From Limnohabitans sp. (lineage in GTDB: Bacteria; Pseudomonadota; Gammaproteobacteria; Burkholderiales; Burkholderiaceae_C), in the NCBI GenBank assembly GCA_030729445.1, contig JANQXJ010000035.1:1-8842 (forward strand): a stretch of DNA of 8,842 bases, in the 5' to 3' direction. The stretch's first letter is position 1. Each line of letters opens with the position of its first letter. The notes under the pieces are model-generated. The model was not told the origin of the DNA. It ran no database searches and saw only the letters and a program-made list of their open reading frames with translations. This document shows positions 1 to 5,850 of this stretch, piece by piece. Both the position numbers and the translations under genes were made by a program.

Positions 1-543
1 ATGCGTGAATCACTTCTGAGCTTTTGGGCGCGTTGGTGGCGACACCGCTGGATGGACGAGCGTGCTGCCGAGCGGGCGGTGCCGCCGGCTCTGGCCGAGC
101 AGCTGCAGGCCCGGGTGAAGGCCAGCGAAGCGCGACACAGTGGCGAAATCGTGCTGTGCGTCGAAGCCGCCTTGCCCAACAGCTACCTGTGGCGCGCGGG
201 GCGTGAAACGCCTTTGCCCGTGGTGATACGTGAGCGCGCACTATCGTGGTTTGGCAAGCAATGTGTGTGGGATACTGAGCACAACAATGGCGTGCTCATC
301 TATTTGCTGCTGGCTGAGCGCCGGGTCGAAATCGTGGCCGACCGGGGCATCAGCCGCCATGTGCCCGATGCCCATTGGCAAGTCGTGGTGCAGCACCTGG
401 GCGAGTACCTGCACCGGGGCGACTTTGAAGCCGGGCTCACGCAGGCTTTGGAAGAAGTCTCTGCGCTGTTGGTCCAGCACTTCCCCCTGCAGCCCGGTGA
501 GGCGAATCCGAACGAGCTCGCCAACCGGCTGATTTGGGCCTGA
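1..543 (+). CDS. TPM-domain protein, small cytosolic form
   Basis: A 180-residue protein of the TPM (TLP18.3/Psb32/MOLO-1) fold family. It starts with a basic, Trp/Arg-rich stretch (residues 1-17) and an acidic DERAAERA segment. The domain core follows, with SEARHSGEIVLCVE (about 42-55), WDTEHNNGVLIYLLLAERR (about 90-108) and VEIVADRGISRHVPDAHW (about 109-126). No signal peptide or membrane anchor is visible, so it is probably cytoplasmic. This differs from the longer secreted YgcG-type paralogs. In Burkholderiales such short TPM proteins usually follow lemA and a longer TPM gene; that is family knowledge, and those neighbours would lie upstream of the window. The molecular role is not established; proposed links are to membrane-protein quality control or phosphatase activity. 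The first ATG is base 1, so no ribosome site can be checked and the true start could lie upstream. It ends with TGA and converges on the nrsF-like gene. Confidence 0.85.
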   Translation: MRESLLSFWARWWRHRWMDERAAERAVPPALAEQLQARVKASEARHSGEIVLCVEAALPNSYLWRAGRETPLPVVIRERALSWFGKQCVWDTEHNNGVLIYLLLAERRVEIVADRGISRHVPDAHWQVVVQHLGEYLHRGDFEAGLTQALEEVSALLVQHFPLQPGEANPNELANRLIWA

Positions 544-671
544 GCCCAGGGCCGGACCAGAGAAAAGACCATCGGCACCCTGATGGGTGGCAAGACCCAA
601 TACTCAGCACTTGCGCGGGTTATAACCGACAACGCCAGCGCAGCGGGTGTGAGTTGCCCATTGTGGCGCGT
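544..671. other. convergent intergenic spacer
   Basis: This 128-base gap lies between two genes that converge. It holds a weak hairpin, CACCC-TGAT-GGGTG at 576-589, and a 10-base palindrome GGTTATAACC at 618-627. Neither is followed by a T-tract, so a bidirectional terminator is possible but not supported. No coding region or RNA gene is recognised here. Confidence 0.4.
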
Positions 672-1310
672 TTACCAGCGCAACCAACGTGTGCCGAGCA
701 GTGCTCCTAATGCTGTGGCCAAGGCCATGCCCGCCACATACCAGACGGCGAAAAATGTCAGGCTGGTTTCCGTGCAATGCAATGAGTAAATGCTGGCCGC
801 CAAGCTGCCCGCCAGCACACCCGCGACCGCTCCCGTGAGCACGGGGCGCGTTGGTGCCAGCTGGCGCAAGGCCCACAGCAGAGCACCGAGCACGGGCAAA
901 GACAAGGCAGTGATGCTCACCGAGCAAACCTGCCAGGAGCCGCCCATCCATTGCGCCGTTTGAGCGCCAGAATCGGTTTGCAAAAGCTGCAACAAACCGA
1001 GGCTGAACATGGCCAATAGCGCTAGGCCAATGCCCCACAGGGTGTGACCAGCTCCCACGCCGGGCCGCGCCAAGCGAAATAAACCATACAAGCTGAAACC
1101 CATCAAGGCCGTGAGCCACAGCATTTTGGTGATGAATGCCGGGTGCACCGCCATCTGATCCATCTGTGGGTTCAGGCCAAACAAAGTGAATAACAGCACG
1201 CCACAGACCACCGCGCCCAGCACCAGTTGGCGCAGCAACTGCTGACGCACAGGTTTTTGCGGCTGCAGCGTATCGCTGGCCAGTAAGGCAATCAGGTCGT
1301 TCGTTTTCAT
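672..1310 (-). CDS. nrsF: DUF1109/NrsF-type anti-sigma factor, integral membrane
   Basis: A 212-residue, strongly hydrophobic protein with about six predicted membrane segments (near residues 28-46, 60-80, 90-110, 128-149, 157-175 and 186-207). The short N-terminal head begins MKTNDLIALLASD, which is typical of the DUF1109 family that includes Caulobacter NrsF, the negative regulator of the ECF factor SigF. Two cysteines sit where the family conserves them: C129 in WQVCS and C179 in LHCTE. In NrsF these are reported to matter for sensing. The protein probably sequesters the sigma factor encoded just upstream. The chosen ATG (1310) overlaps the sigma stop as ATGA and has a good GGGGAG site (1323-1318) seven bases upstream. 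A start five codons earlier is also open but fits less well. A third cysteine, C36, lies in the first membrane segment. Confidence 0.88.
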   Translation of the reverse strand: MKTNDLIALLASDTLQPQKPVRQQLLRQLVLGAVVCGVLLFTLFGLNPQMDQMAVHPAFITKMLWLTALMGFSLYGLFRLARPGVGAGHTLWGIGLALLAMFSLGLLQLLQTDSGAQTAQWMGGSWQVCSVSITALSLPVLGALLWALRQLAPTRPVLTGAVAGVLAGSLAASIYSLHCTETSLTFFAVWYVAGMALATALGALLGTRWLRW

Positions 1311-1867
1311 GACTTCGCTCCCCATTTGGCCATCAGGGTTTTCAGGCCCCGGTGGATGTTCACTTTGACCGAGGCTTCGCTTTGCCCGGTTCGCTCGGCG
1401 GTCTCGGTGATCGACAAACCCATCAAGCGTGTGTGCTCGATGGCTTCGCGTTGGCGCAGCGGCAAGTCAGCCAACACAACCTCCAAGTCCTTGTGCGCAT
1501 CGCTGGCTTCTTCGTCACTCTCCACTGCCAATGTCTCAGACCAGTCATCAATGTCGTCATGCAGTCCCTCGCGGCGGCCGTGGGCTCGCAAATGGTCCAC
1601 CCATTTGTAGCGCGCAATCGCATACATCCAGGCCGTCAGGGGCTGGTCGCTTTGGTAGGTGTGGCGCTTTTGGTGGATCGCCATCAGGGTTTCTTGCACA
1701 AGGTCCTCGACATCACTGAGTTGGGATTGCATCCGTTTTTGCAGAAAGCGCCGCACATGGCCACTCATCAGGCTCAAGGCCCGTTGGTAACTCGCCTGAT
1801 CGCCTTGCAGGGATTGCATCCATGCGGCGTGCAGCTCGGCTTCTTGGGTTTGCAGGCTTTCACTCAA
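1307..1867 (-). CDS. ECF RNA polymerase sigma factor (SigF/NrsF-associated type)
   Basis: A 186-residue sigma factor with only regions 2 and 4, as in extracytoplasmic-function factors. Region 2 spans about residues 20-95, with DVEDLVQETLMAIHQ (52-66) for core binding and TAWMYAIARYKWVDHLR (78-94) for -10 melting and recognition. An acidic linker (about 100-128) follows. Region 4 covers about 127-182, with LPLRQREAIEHTRLMG and the helix-turn-helix SITETAERTGQSEASVKVN. Its partner is the DUF1109 protein encoded immediately downstream with an ATGA overlap. It likely drives both its own promoter and the divergent precursor operon. The reading frame is open back to a TAA at 1897-1895 and contains no upstream ATG or GTG, so the start is a TTG at 1867. 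The first internal ATG is at 1819 (residue 17), lacks a ribosome site and would trim the start of region 2. The predicted promoter -10 lies only 5-6 bases before the TTG, so the transcript may be nearly leaderless. Confidence 0.9.
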   Translation of the reverse strand: MSESLQTQEAELHAAWMQSLQGDQASYQRALSLMSGHVRRFLQKRMQSQLSDVEDLVQETLMAIHQKRHTYQSDQPLTAWMYAIARYKWVDHLRAHGRREGLHDDIDDWSETLAVESDEEASDAHKDLEVVLADLPLRQREAIEHTRLMGLSITETAERTGQSEASVKVNIHRGLKTLMAKWGAKS

Positions 1868-1872
1868 GTCAG

Positions 1873-1898
1873 TTCGTCCAAAGGGGTGAAAAAGTTAC
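1873..1898 (-). promoter_or_regulatory. ECF-type promoter for the sigma/anti-sigma operon
   Basis: On the minus strand GTAACT (1898-1893) is followed, after exactly 16 bases, by CGAA (1876-1873). This matches the GTAACC-N16-CGAA pattern I recall for Caulobacter SigF promoters and suggests autoregulation. The expected transcription start falls at about 1867-1865, at or beside the TTG start codon. No mapping data are available; the call rests on the motif and on the divergent copy. Confidence 0.65.
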
Positions 1899-1932
1899 AG
1901 ATACAAAATGAAACAAATGGAATGCTTTAAGC
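1899..1932. promoter_or_regulatory. AT-rich spacer between divergent -35 elements
   Basis: The 34 bases between the two opposed GTAAC elements are markedly A/T-rich compared with the GC-rich surroundings, with short A-runs such as ACAAAATGAAACAAATGG. They could act as a shared UP-like element for both promoters. No operator for another regulator is recognised. Confidence 0.35.
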
Positions 1933-1958
1933 GTAACTTTTGAGTTCTCTGGCGCGGA
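1933..1958 (+). promoter_or_regulatory. ECF-type promoter for the precursor peptide operon
   Basis: GTAACT (1933-1938) is followed after exactly 16 bases by CGGA (1955-1958). It shares the nine-base GTAACTTTT start with the opposite-facing promoter of the sigma gene. The predicted transcription start is near 1965, leaving an untranslated leader of about 78 bases before the precursor ATG. The -10 differs by one base (CGGA versus CGAA) from its divergent twin. Confidence 0.65.
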
Positions 1959-2032
1959 TTACACCATGACAGCGATGGACAAGTGCCACTCGGTTCAGCC
2001 CAAAGCGGTCAACAACTCACCTTCAACCTTTC

Positions 2033-2037
2033 AGGAG
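2033..2037 (+). promoter_or_regulatory. ribosome binding site of the precursor gene
   Basis: AGGAG lies six bases before the ATG at 2044, a strong and well-spaced site. It decides the start against the in-frame upstream ATG at 1966, which lies at the predicted transcription start and would place 26 polar residues in front of the signal peptide. Confidence 0.85.
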
Positions 2038-2043
2038 CATTTC

Positions 2044-2355
2044 ATGAACAAGCAACACCTCATCACCATCGCTTTGGGTTCTGCCTTTGCTGCAGCCACC
2101 TTGCTGCCCGCACACGCTGCTGGCAACCCGTTTGCCGCCAAGACCCTGGATGCGGGTTACCAAGTGGCCCAAGCCGACACCAAAGCCAAAGACGGCAAGT
2201 GCGGTGAAGGCAAGTGCGGCGGTGACAAGAAAACCACCAAGGCCAAAGATGGCAAGTGCGGCGAAGCCAAGTGCGGCGCTGACAAGAAAGCCAAGGATGG
2301 CTCTTGCGGTGGCGACAAGAAAAAAGACGCCTCTTGCGGCGCCAAGAAATCTTGA
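2044..2355 (+). CDS. hvfA: HvfA/bufferin-type RiPP metallophore precursor with signal peptide
   Basis: A 103-residue precursor. Residues 1-25 form a Sec signal peptide (MNKQH, then a hydrophobic run, then AHA before A26). The conserved-looking stretch NPFAAKTLDAGYQVAQAD (28-45) probably serves as the recognition segment. A Lys/Gly/Cys-rich core follows with six cysteines (C53, C58, C72, C77, C88, C98), mostly in KCGE-x-KCG context. EGKCGG occurs at 55-60, with a variant EAKCGA at 74-79 and simpler SCGG and SCGA units at the end. In the HvfA and bufferin families, EGKCG-type cysteines are converted by a DUF692-DUF2063 enzyme pair to oxazolone/thioamide-type or related groups that bind copper. 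Those enzymes are encoded next to it here. An ECF-type promoter and a strong AGGAG site drive it. Low similarity outside the motifs is normal for such precursors. The exact modification and metal are inferred. Confidence 0.88.
   Translation: MNKQHLITIALGSAFAAATLLPAHAAGNPFAAKTLDAGYQVAQADTKAKDGKCGEGKCGGDKKTTKAKDGKCGEAKCGADKKAKDGSCGGDKKKDASCGAKKS
2185..2349 (+). repeat. in-frame tandem core repeats of the precursor
   Basis: Unit 1 starts at 2185 and unit 2 at 2242, a 57-base (19-residue) period with close nucleotide identity, both reading AKDGKCGE-x-KCG-x-DKK. Unit 3 starts at 2290 (AKDGSCGGDKK, one Cys) and unit 4 at about 2326 (DASCGAKK, one Cys). The units shorten and decay towards the C-terminus, which suggests duplication followed by erosion, or functional capping units. 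Confidence 0.8.
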
Positions 2356-2387
2356 TGCAAGACTGAAGCAGTCACCGGATGCTGTGC

Positions 2388-2408
2388 ACACCACGATGTG
2401 CTTGGTGT
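2388..2408 (+). other. inverted repeat between precursor and maturase genes
   Basis: ACACCA (2388-2393) and TGGTGT (2403-2408) form a perfect six-pair stem around a nine-base loop in the 86-base gap after the precursor. No T-tract follows. It may slow polymerase or protect the upstream message so that precursor exceeds enzyme, but the stem is short and could be chance. Confidence 0.3.
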
Positions 2409-2429
2409 TCGCTGACGCCACACCGATAC

Positions 2430-2433
2430 AAGG
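2430..2433 (+). promoter_or_regulatory. ribosome binding site of hvfB
   Basis: AAGG ends eight bases before the ATG at 2442. This supports that start over the ATG at 2436, which leaves only two bases of spacing, and over an upstream start at 2379 that would add a cysteine-rich, family-atypical extension. Confidence 0.6.
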
Positions 2434-2441
2434 CGATGGAC

Positions 2442-3317
2442 ATGGTGCTTACAACTTTCAATCCAGCCGGTCTGGGCTTTCGCCGTGAGTTGATTCCGGC
2501 ATTGCAGCAAGCCGTGCCGCCAGAGATCGGATTTTTCGAAATCGCCCCAGAAAACTGGGCCGGTATGGGCGGTCGTTCTGCGCACATGTTGCGTGCCTTC
2601 ACCGAACGCTACCCCTTTGTGTGTCACGGCCTGTCGCTGTCATTGGGCGGGCCTGGTGCACTCGACGAAACCTTGCTGCGCCGAACGCGAGACTTCATGC
2701 GCATGCATGGCATCACCCTCTTTACCGAACACCTGTCATGGTGCGCTGACGACAGCCACCTGTACGACCTGCTGCCGATTCCCATGACCGAAGAAGCCGT
2801 GCGCTACACCGCCGAGCGCATCGCCCGCGCACAAGACATTCTGGGCATGCAAATCGGCGTGGAAAACGCCTCCACCTACATCGCGCCGCCGGGTGCTGAA
2901 ATGACCGAGCCCGAATTTGTGCGGGCCGTGGTTGAGCGGGCCGATTGCTTGCTGCACTTGGATGTGAACAACATCTACGTCAACAGCCGCAACTTCGGCT
3001 TTGACCCACACGCCTATCTGGCGCAGCTGCCGCTGGAGCGCACTTGTTATGTGCATGTGGCCGGGCACTATGTCGAAGACGATGGCCTGGTCATTGACAC
3101 CCATGGCAGCGACGTGATCGATCCGGTCTGGCAACTGCTGCAAGCCGCTTACCAGCGCATGAGCCATCCGGTGCCCACCTGCTTAGAGCGCGACTTCAAC
3201 ATCCCCGATCTGCCAATCCTCGCCCAAGAGGTGGCGCACATTGCGCACTTGCAGCACCAAGCTTTTGGTGACCCATCTGCTGCGCAAGCCCAAGCCGCAA
3301 AACAGCAGGTGGCGTGA
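2442..3317 (+). CDS. hvfB: HvfB-type DUF692/MNIO RiPP maturase
   Basis: A 291-residue multinuclear non-heme iron enzyme of the DUF692 (MbnB/TglH/HvfB) family, a TIM-barrel fold of the usual length. It begins with GLGFRREL (10-17). Family blocks with candidate iron ligands follow: FFEIAPENW (31-39), HGLSLSLGG (62-70, H62), FTEHLSW (94-100, E97/H98), GVENAS (139-144, E141), LHLDVNNIYVN (171-181, D174/N176), YVHVAGHY (203-210, H205/H209), DTHGS (219-223) and LERDFN (248-253, E249/D251). It would oxidatively rearrange cysteines of the precursor encoded just upstream, together with the next gene product. The FEIAPENW and GFRREL wording resembles the HvfB/bufferin branch more than methanobactin MbnB. 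Its TGA shares one base with the ATG of hvfC (TGATG), indicating coupled translation. The Ala/Gln-rich tail (about 278-291) is probably flexible. Confidence 0.93.
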   Translation: MVLTTFNPAGLGFRRELIPALQQAVPPEIGFFEIAPENWAGMGGRSAHMLRAFTERYPFVCHGLSLSLGGPGALDETLLRRTRDFMRMHGITLFTEHLSWCADDSHLYDLLPIPMTEEAVRYTAERIARAQDILGMQIGVENASTYIAPPGAEMTEPEFVRAVVERADCLLHLDVNNIYVNSRNFGFDPHAYLAQLPLERTCYVHVAGHYVEDDGLVIDTHGSDVIDPVWQLLQAAYQRMSHPVPTCLERDFNIPDLPILAQEVAHIAHLQHQAFGDPSAAQAQAAKQQVA

Positions 3318-4051
3318 TGCTGGCCTTCCAAAAATTCCAACACCAGATGGCCGCGCACCTGCGCGACCCGCACCACACGCGCCGCCCACCGGGCGTGCCC
3401 AAGCGACGCATGGACGTGTACAACGAACTGCTGTTCAACAACGTTTGTGGATTTCTGGACAGCTGCTTTCCGGTCAGCCGCCAACTGCTGGGCGAGGCCC
3501 GTTGGCGCAGGCTGTGCCGCACTTTTTACCGCGACTGGCCTTCGCACACGCCTTGGTTTCGCGAGATCCCGCGCGAGTTTGTGCGCTACCTGAGTGAGCA
3601 CCACATCGCCCAGCCCTTGCCACGTTGGCTGGCCGATCTGGCGCGTTATGAATGGGCCGAACTGGCGGTGGATGTGATGGACGTTCCGCCTCCCGCGCAC
3701 GACCCGCAGGGCGACATGATGCATGCGAGGGTGTGCCTCAACCCCGCGCGGGTGGATGTGGTCAGCCCCTGGCCCGTGCACCGCATTGGCCCCGACTGGC
3801 AGCCGCGCCAAGCAGAGCCCACATTTTTGGTGGTGTTTCGCGATGCGCAACTCGATGTGCAGTTTGCCGAAATCAACGCCGTCACGGCCCATGTACTCAG
3901 CTTGCTGGACCAAGGCCTGACTGGACAACAAGCTTTGGCGCAACTCGCAACCGACATGAACCACCCCGACCCGCAAGCCTTGCAAGGCTTTGGACAACAA
4001 CTCCTCATCAGCCTGCGCGAGCAAGGCGTCTTACTGGGCACACGCACATGA
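3317..4051 (+). CDS. hvfC: HvfC-type DUF2063 RiPP maturation partner
   Basis: A 244-residue protein. The N-terminal DUF2063 domain (about 1-95) shows the family pattern: an amphipathic first helix LAFQKFQHQMAAHLRD, then RRMDVYNELLFNNVCGFLDSCFP (30-52) and RTFYRDWPSHTPWFREIPREFVRYL (68-92). LPRWLADLARYEWAEL (101-116) links to a C-terminal domain (about 135-240) resembling the MbnC-like substrate-binding half, which contains a winged-helix-like segment. Proteins of this kind bind the leader of the precursor and hand it to the DUF692 enzyme; they have no known catalytic residues. The start at 3317 overlaps the hvfB stop by one base, and its own TGA overlaps the next ATG (ATGA). A GTG one codon earlier is possible but less likely. 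It belongs to the same transcript as the precursor. Confidence 0.92.
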   Translation: MLAFQKFQHQMAAHLRDPHHTRRPPGVPKRRMDVYNELLFNNVCGFLDSCFPVSRQLLGEARWRRLCRTFYRDWPSHTPWFREIPREFVRYLSEHHIAQPLPRWLADLARYEWAELAVDVMDVPPPAHDPQGDMMHARVCLNPARVDVVSPWPVHRIGPDWQPRQAEPTFLVVFRDAQLDVQFAEINAVTAHVLSLLDQGLTGQQALAQLATDMNHPDPQALQGFGQQLLISLREQGVLLGTRT

Positions 4052-4557
4052 ACAACACCCTCCTACTCGCCCGACGTGGCATTCACGCAGTCGACCATGT
4101 TGGCTTGTGGATCGGCCTGCTGAGTTTGCGGCTGATCTTGGCCTGGGAATATGGCGAAGCTGGTTTTGAAAAGCTGCACGGCAGCAACTGGTTTGCCGAC
4201 ATCCAAGATCAATTTCCTTGGCCTTTCAAGCTGATCCCCGCTGACCTCAACTGGGCTTTGGCCACAGGCTTTGAGATCGTGGGTGCCATCGCCTTGGTCA
4301 TCGGATTGGGCACGCGCTTTTTCTCGGCTTCGTTGATCGTGCTCACCGTGGTGGCCATGCTCAGCGTGCACTGGCCCGAGTCGTGGTCCAGCCTGAGTGA
4401 GTTGCTCAAGGGCTATGCGCTGACCAACGAAGGCTTTGGCAATTTCAAGCTCCCCGTGATCTACATCGCCATGCTGCTGCCGCTGGTGCTGATGGGGCCG
4501 GGGCGTTTGTCGATGGATGCCCTCATCCATCATCGGGTTGTGAAATCCAGTCATTGA
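4048..4557 (+). CDS. hvfX: DoxX-family membrane protein of the RiPP operon (HvfX-like)
   Basis: A 169-residue DoxX-family inner-membrane protein with four predicted membrane segments (about residues 18-36, 70-88, 91-107 and 135-150). The family-typical LRLILAWEYGEAGFEKLHGSNWF (27-49) follows the first helix, and GFEIVGAIALVIGLGTRF (74-91) spans the second. DoxX-type proteins are regular fourth members of HvfABC and bufferin operons, where they are thought to aid copper handling or product maturation at the membrane; their biochemical role is unproven. H108 (SVHW) and the terminal HH (161-162) are possible metal contacts, but that is speculative. It starts at an ATG that overlaps the hvfC stop by four bases (ATGA). 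The reading frame is open far upstream, but that stretch is an antisense-free shadow of hvfC and not part of this protein. Confidence 0.88.
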   Translation: MNNTLLLARRGIHAVDHVGLWIGLLSLRLILAWEYGEAGFEKLHGSNWFADIQDQFPWPFKLIPADLNWALATGFEIVGAIALVIGLGTRFFSASLIVLTVVAMLSVHWPESWSSLSELLKGYALTNEGFGNFKLPVIYIAMLLPLVLMGPGRLSMDALIHHRVVKSSH

Positions 4558-4614
4558 ATCGTCTACAGTTTGGGCCGACAGTCTTCCTGCGCTGACATTT
4601 TTTCATCTCAAGTT

Positions 4615-5850
4615 ATGCATTCCACTCCATTTGCCATTTCCCATCCGTCTTTGGGTCTGAACCGCCGCCAAGCCTTCGCCGCCGCAGCTGCCTTGGTCGC
4701 CCCCGCTTGGGCACAGGCGCAAAAGGCCGATTGGCCTGACATCGAGCGCGCCGCACGAGGCCAGACGGTGTACTTCAACGCCTGGGCCGGCAGCGAGCGC
4801 ATCAACGCCTACTTGCAATGGGCAGCGGCTGAGTTGCAGCGCGACTTTGGCGTCAAGCTGCAGCACGTCAAGATCAGCGATGCGGCCGATGTGGTCAAAC
4901 GCATTCGCGCCGAAAAGCAAGCTGGCCGCAAAGACACCGAAGGCACGGTGGACCTGGTCTGGATCAACGGCGAGAACTTCGCTGCAATGAAGCGCGATGG
5001 TTTGTTGTCTGCGCCCTTCGCACAAGCCTTGCCCAACTTCCAGTGGGTAGACACCGTGGGCAAGCCCACCACGCTGGTCGATTTTTCGGTGCCCACCGAT
5101 GGTCTCGAATCGCCCTGGGGCATGGCCCAGCTCACGTTTTTTGCCGATGCTCAGCGGCTGGCCAAACCACCACAAAACATGGCCGAGTTGCTGGCCTTGG
5201 CCCGCAGCCAACCCGGGCGCATCACCTACCCGCGCCCGCCCAACTTTCATGGCACCACCTTCGTCAAGCAGGCCTTGATCGAGCACGCGCCAGACGTGAA
5301 AGCGTTGGCCCAGCCTGTGACGCCTGCGGCTTTGGCGGCGCAAGCCGCGCCGCTGTGGCGCTTTTTGGATGCGTTGCACCCGCATTTGTGGCGCGGCGGC
5401 AAACAGTTCCCGCAAAACTCGGCCGCCGTGCGCCAGATGATGGCCGATGGTGAGTTGGTGATGGCCTTGACGTTCAACCCCAATGAAGCGGCCAACGAGA
5501 TCGCCGCCAAACGCCTGCCCGCCACGGTGCAGAGCTGGCAGTTCGCCAAGGGCACGATTGGCAACACGCACTTTGTGGCCATTCCGTACAACGCGCCCAG
5601 CAAAGCGGGTGCGCAGCTGGTCGCCAACTTTTTACTGTCGCCAGCTGCGCAAGCGCGCAAGGCCGACATCGATGTCTGGGGCGACCCGACGGTGTTGGAT
5701 GTAGCCCGTTTGCCTGCGGCTGAGCGTGCGCGTTTTCAGTCGGCTTCACGTCCCGGGCAAGTGACTGCGACCGCACCCGTGTTGCCCGAGCCGCATGCGT
5801 CCTGGGTCGATGCGCTCGAAAAAGAGTGGACCCGCCGTTACGGCGTGTGA
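4615..5850 (+). CDS. ynjB: YnjB-type ABC transporter solute-binding protein
   Basis: A 411-residue extracytoplasmic binding protein. The N-terminus carries a twin-arginine-like signal, LNRRQAF (15-21), then an alanine-rich hydrophobic run and an AWAQA cleavage region (31-35), so it is probably Tat- or Sec-exported and periplasmic. The mature part has the two-lobe iron/sulfate/thiamine-type binding-protein pattern of COG4134 (YnjB): VYFNAWAGSERINAYLQWA near its start, VDLVWINGENFAAMKRDGLL in the first lobe, ESPWGMAQLTFF, then YPRPPNFHGTTF. Late segments such as AIPYNAPSKAGAQLVANFLLSP are also typical. The ligand is unknown for the family. ATG 4615 is chosen because it places the RR motif normally; an earlier TTG (4570) would add 15 residues. 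No strong ribosome site is visible. The stop overlaps the GTG start of the permease gene (GTGA). Confidence 0.88.
   Translation: MHSTPFAISHPSLGLNRRQAFAAAAALVAPAWAQAQKADWPDIERAARGQTVYFNAWAGSERINAYLQWAAAELQRDFGVKLQHVKISDAADVVKRIRAEKQAGRKDTEGTVDLVWINGENFAAMKRDGLLSAPFAQALPNFQWVDTVGKPTTLVDFSVPTDGLESPWGMAQLTFFADAQRLAKPPQNMAELLALARSQPGRITYPRPPNFHGTTFVKQALIEHAPDVKALAQPVTPAALAAQAAPLWRFLDALHPHLWRGGKQFPQNSAAVRQMMADGELVMALTFNPNEAANEIAAKRLPATVQSWQFAKGTIGNTHFVAIPYNAPSKAGAQLVANFLLSPAAQARKADIDVWGDPTVLDVARLPAAERARFQSASRPGQVTATAPVLPEPHASWVDALEKEWTRRYGV

Noticed and set aside
576..589. Hairpin CACCC-TGAT-GGGTG as a terminator of the TPM gene
   Set aside because: The five-pair stem lacks a following T-tract on either strand, so it is not called as a terminator.
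1352..1930. 192-codon plus-strand open frame opposite the sigma gene
   Set aside because: It lies wholly antisense to a clear ECF sigma factor, has no family-like motifs, and is a byproduct of GC-rich codon use.
1966..2043. Upstream in-frame ATG extending the precursor by 26 residues
   Set aside because: It lies at the predicted transcription start, has no ribosome site and would bury the signal peptide; AGGAG lies correctly before ATG 2044.
2044..2355. Metallothionein or plain low-complexity protein instead of a RiPP precursor
   Set aside because: The signal peptide, the NPFAAKTLDAGYQVA segment, EGKCGG-type motifs and the adjacent DUF692-DUF2063 pair fit the HvfA/bufferin family better.
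2442..3317. Methanobactin (MbnB) or 3-thiaglutamate (TglH) pathway enzyme
   Set aside because: No methanobactin-type short precursor, TglB-like ligase or pathway transporter is nearby, and the precursor, HvfC and DoxX neighbours point to the HvfB branch.
3149..4024. 291-codon minus-strand open frame across hvfB and hvfC
   Set aside because: It is antisense to two recognised family genes with overlapping starts and stops, and its translation shows no coherent domain.
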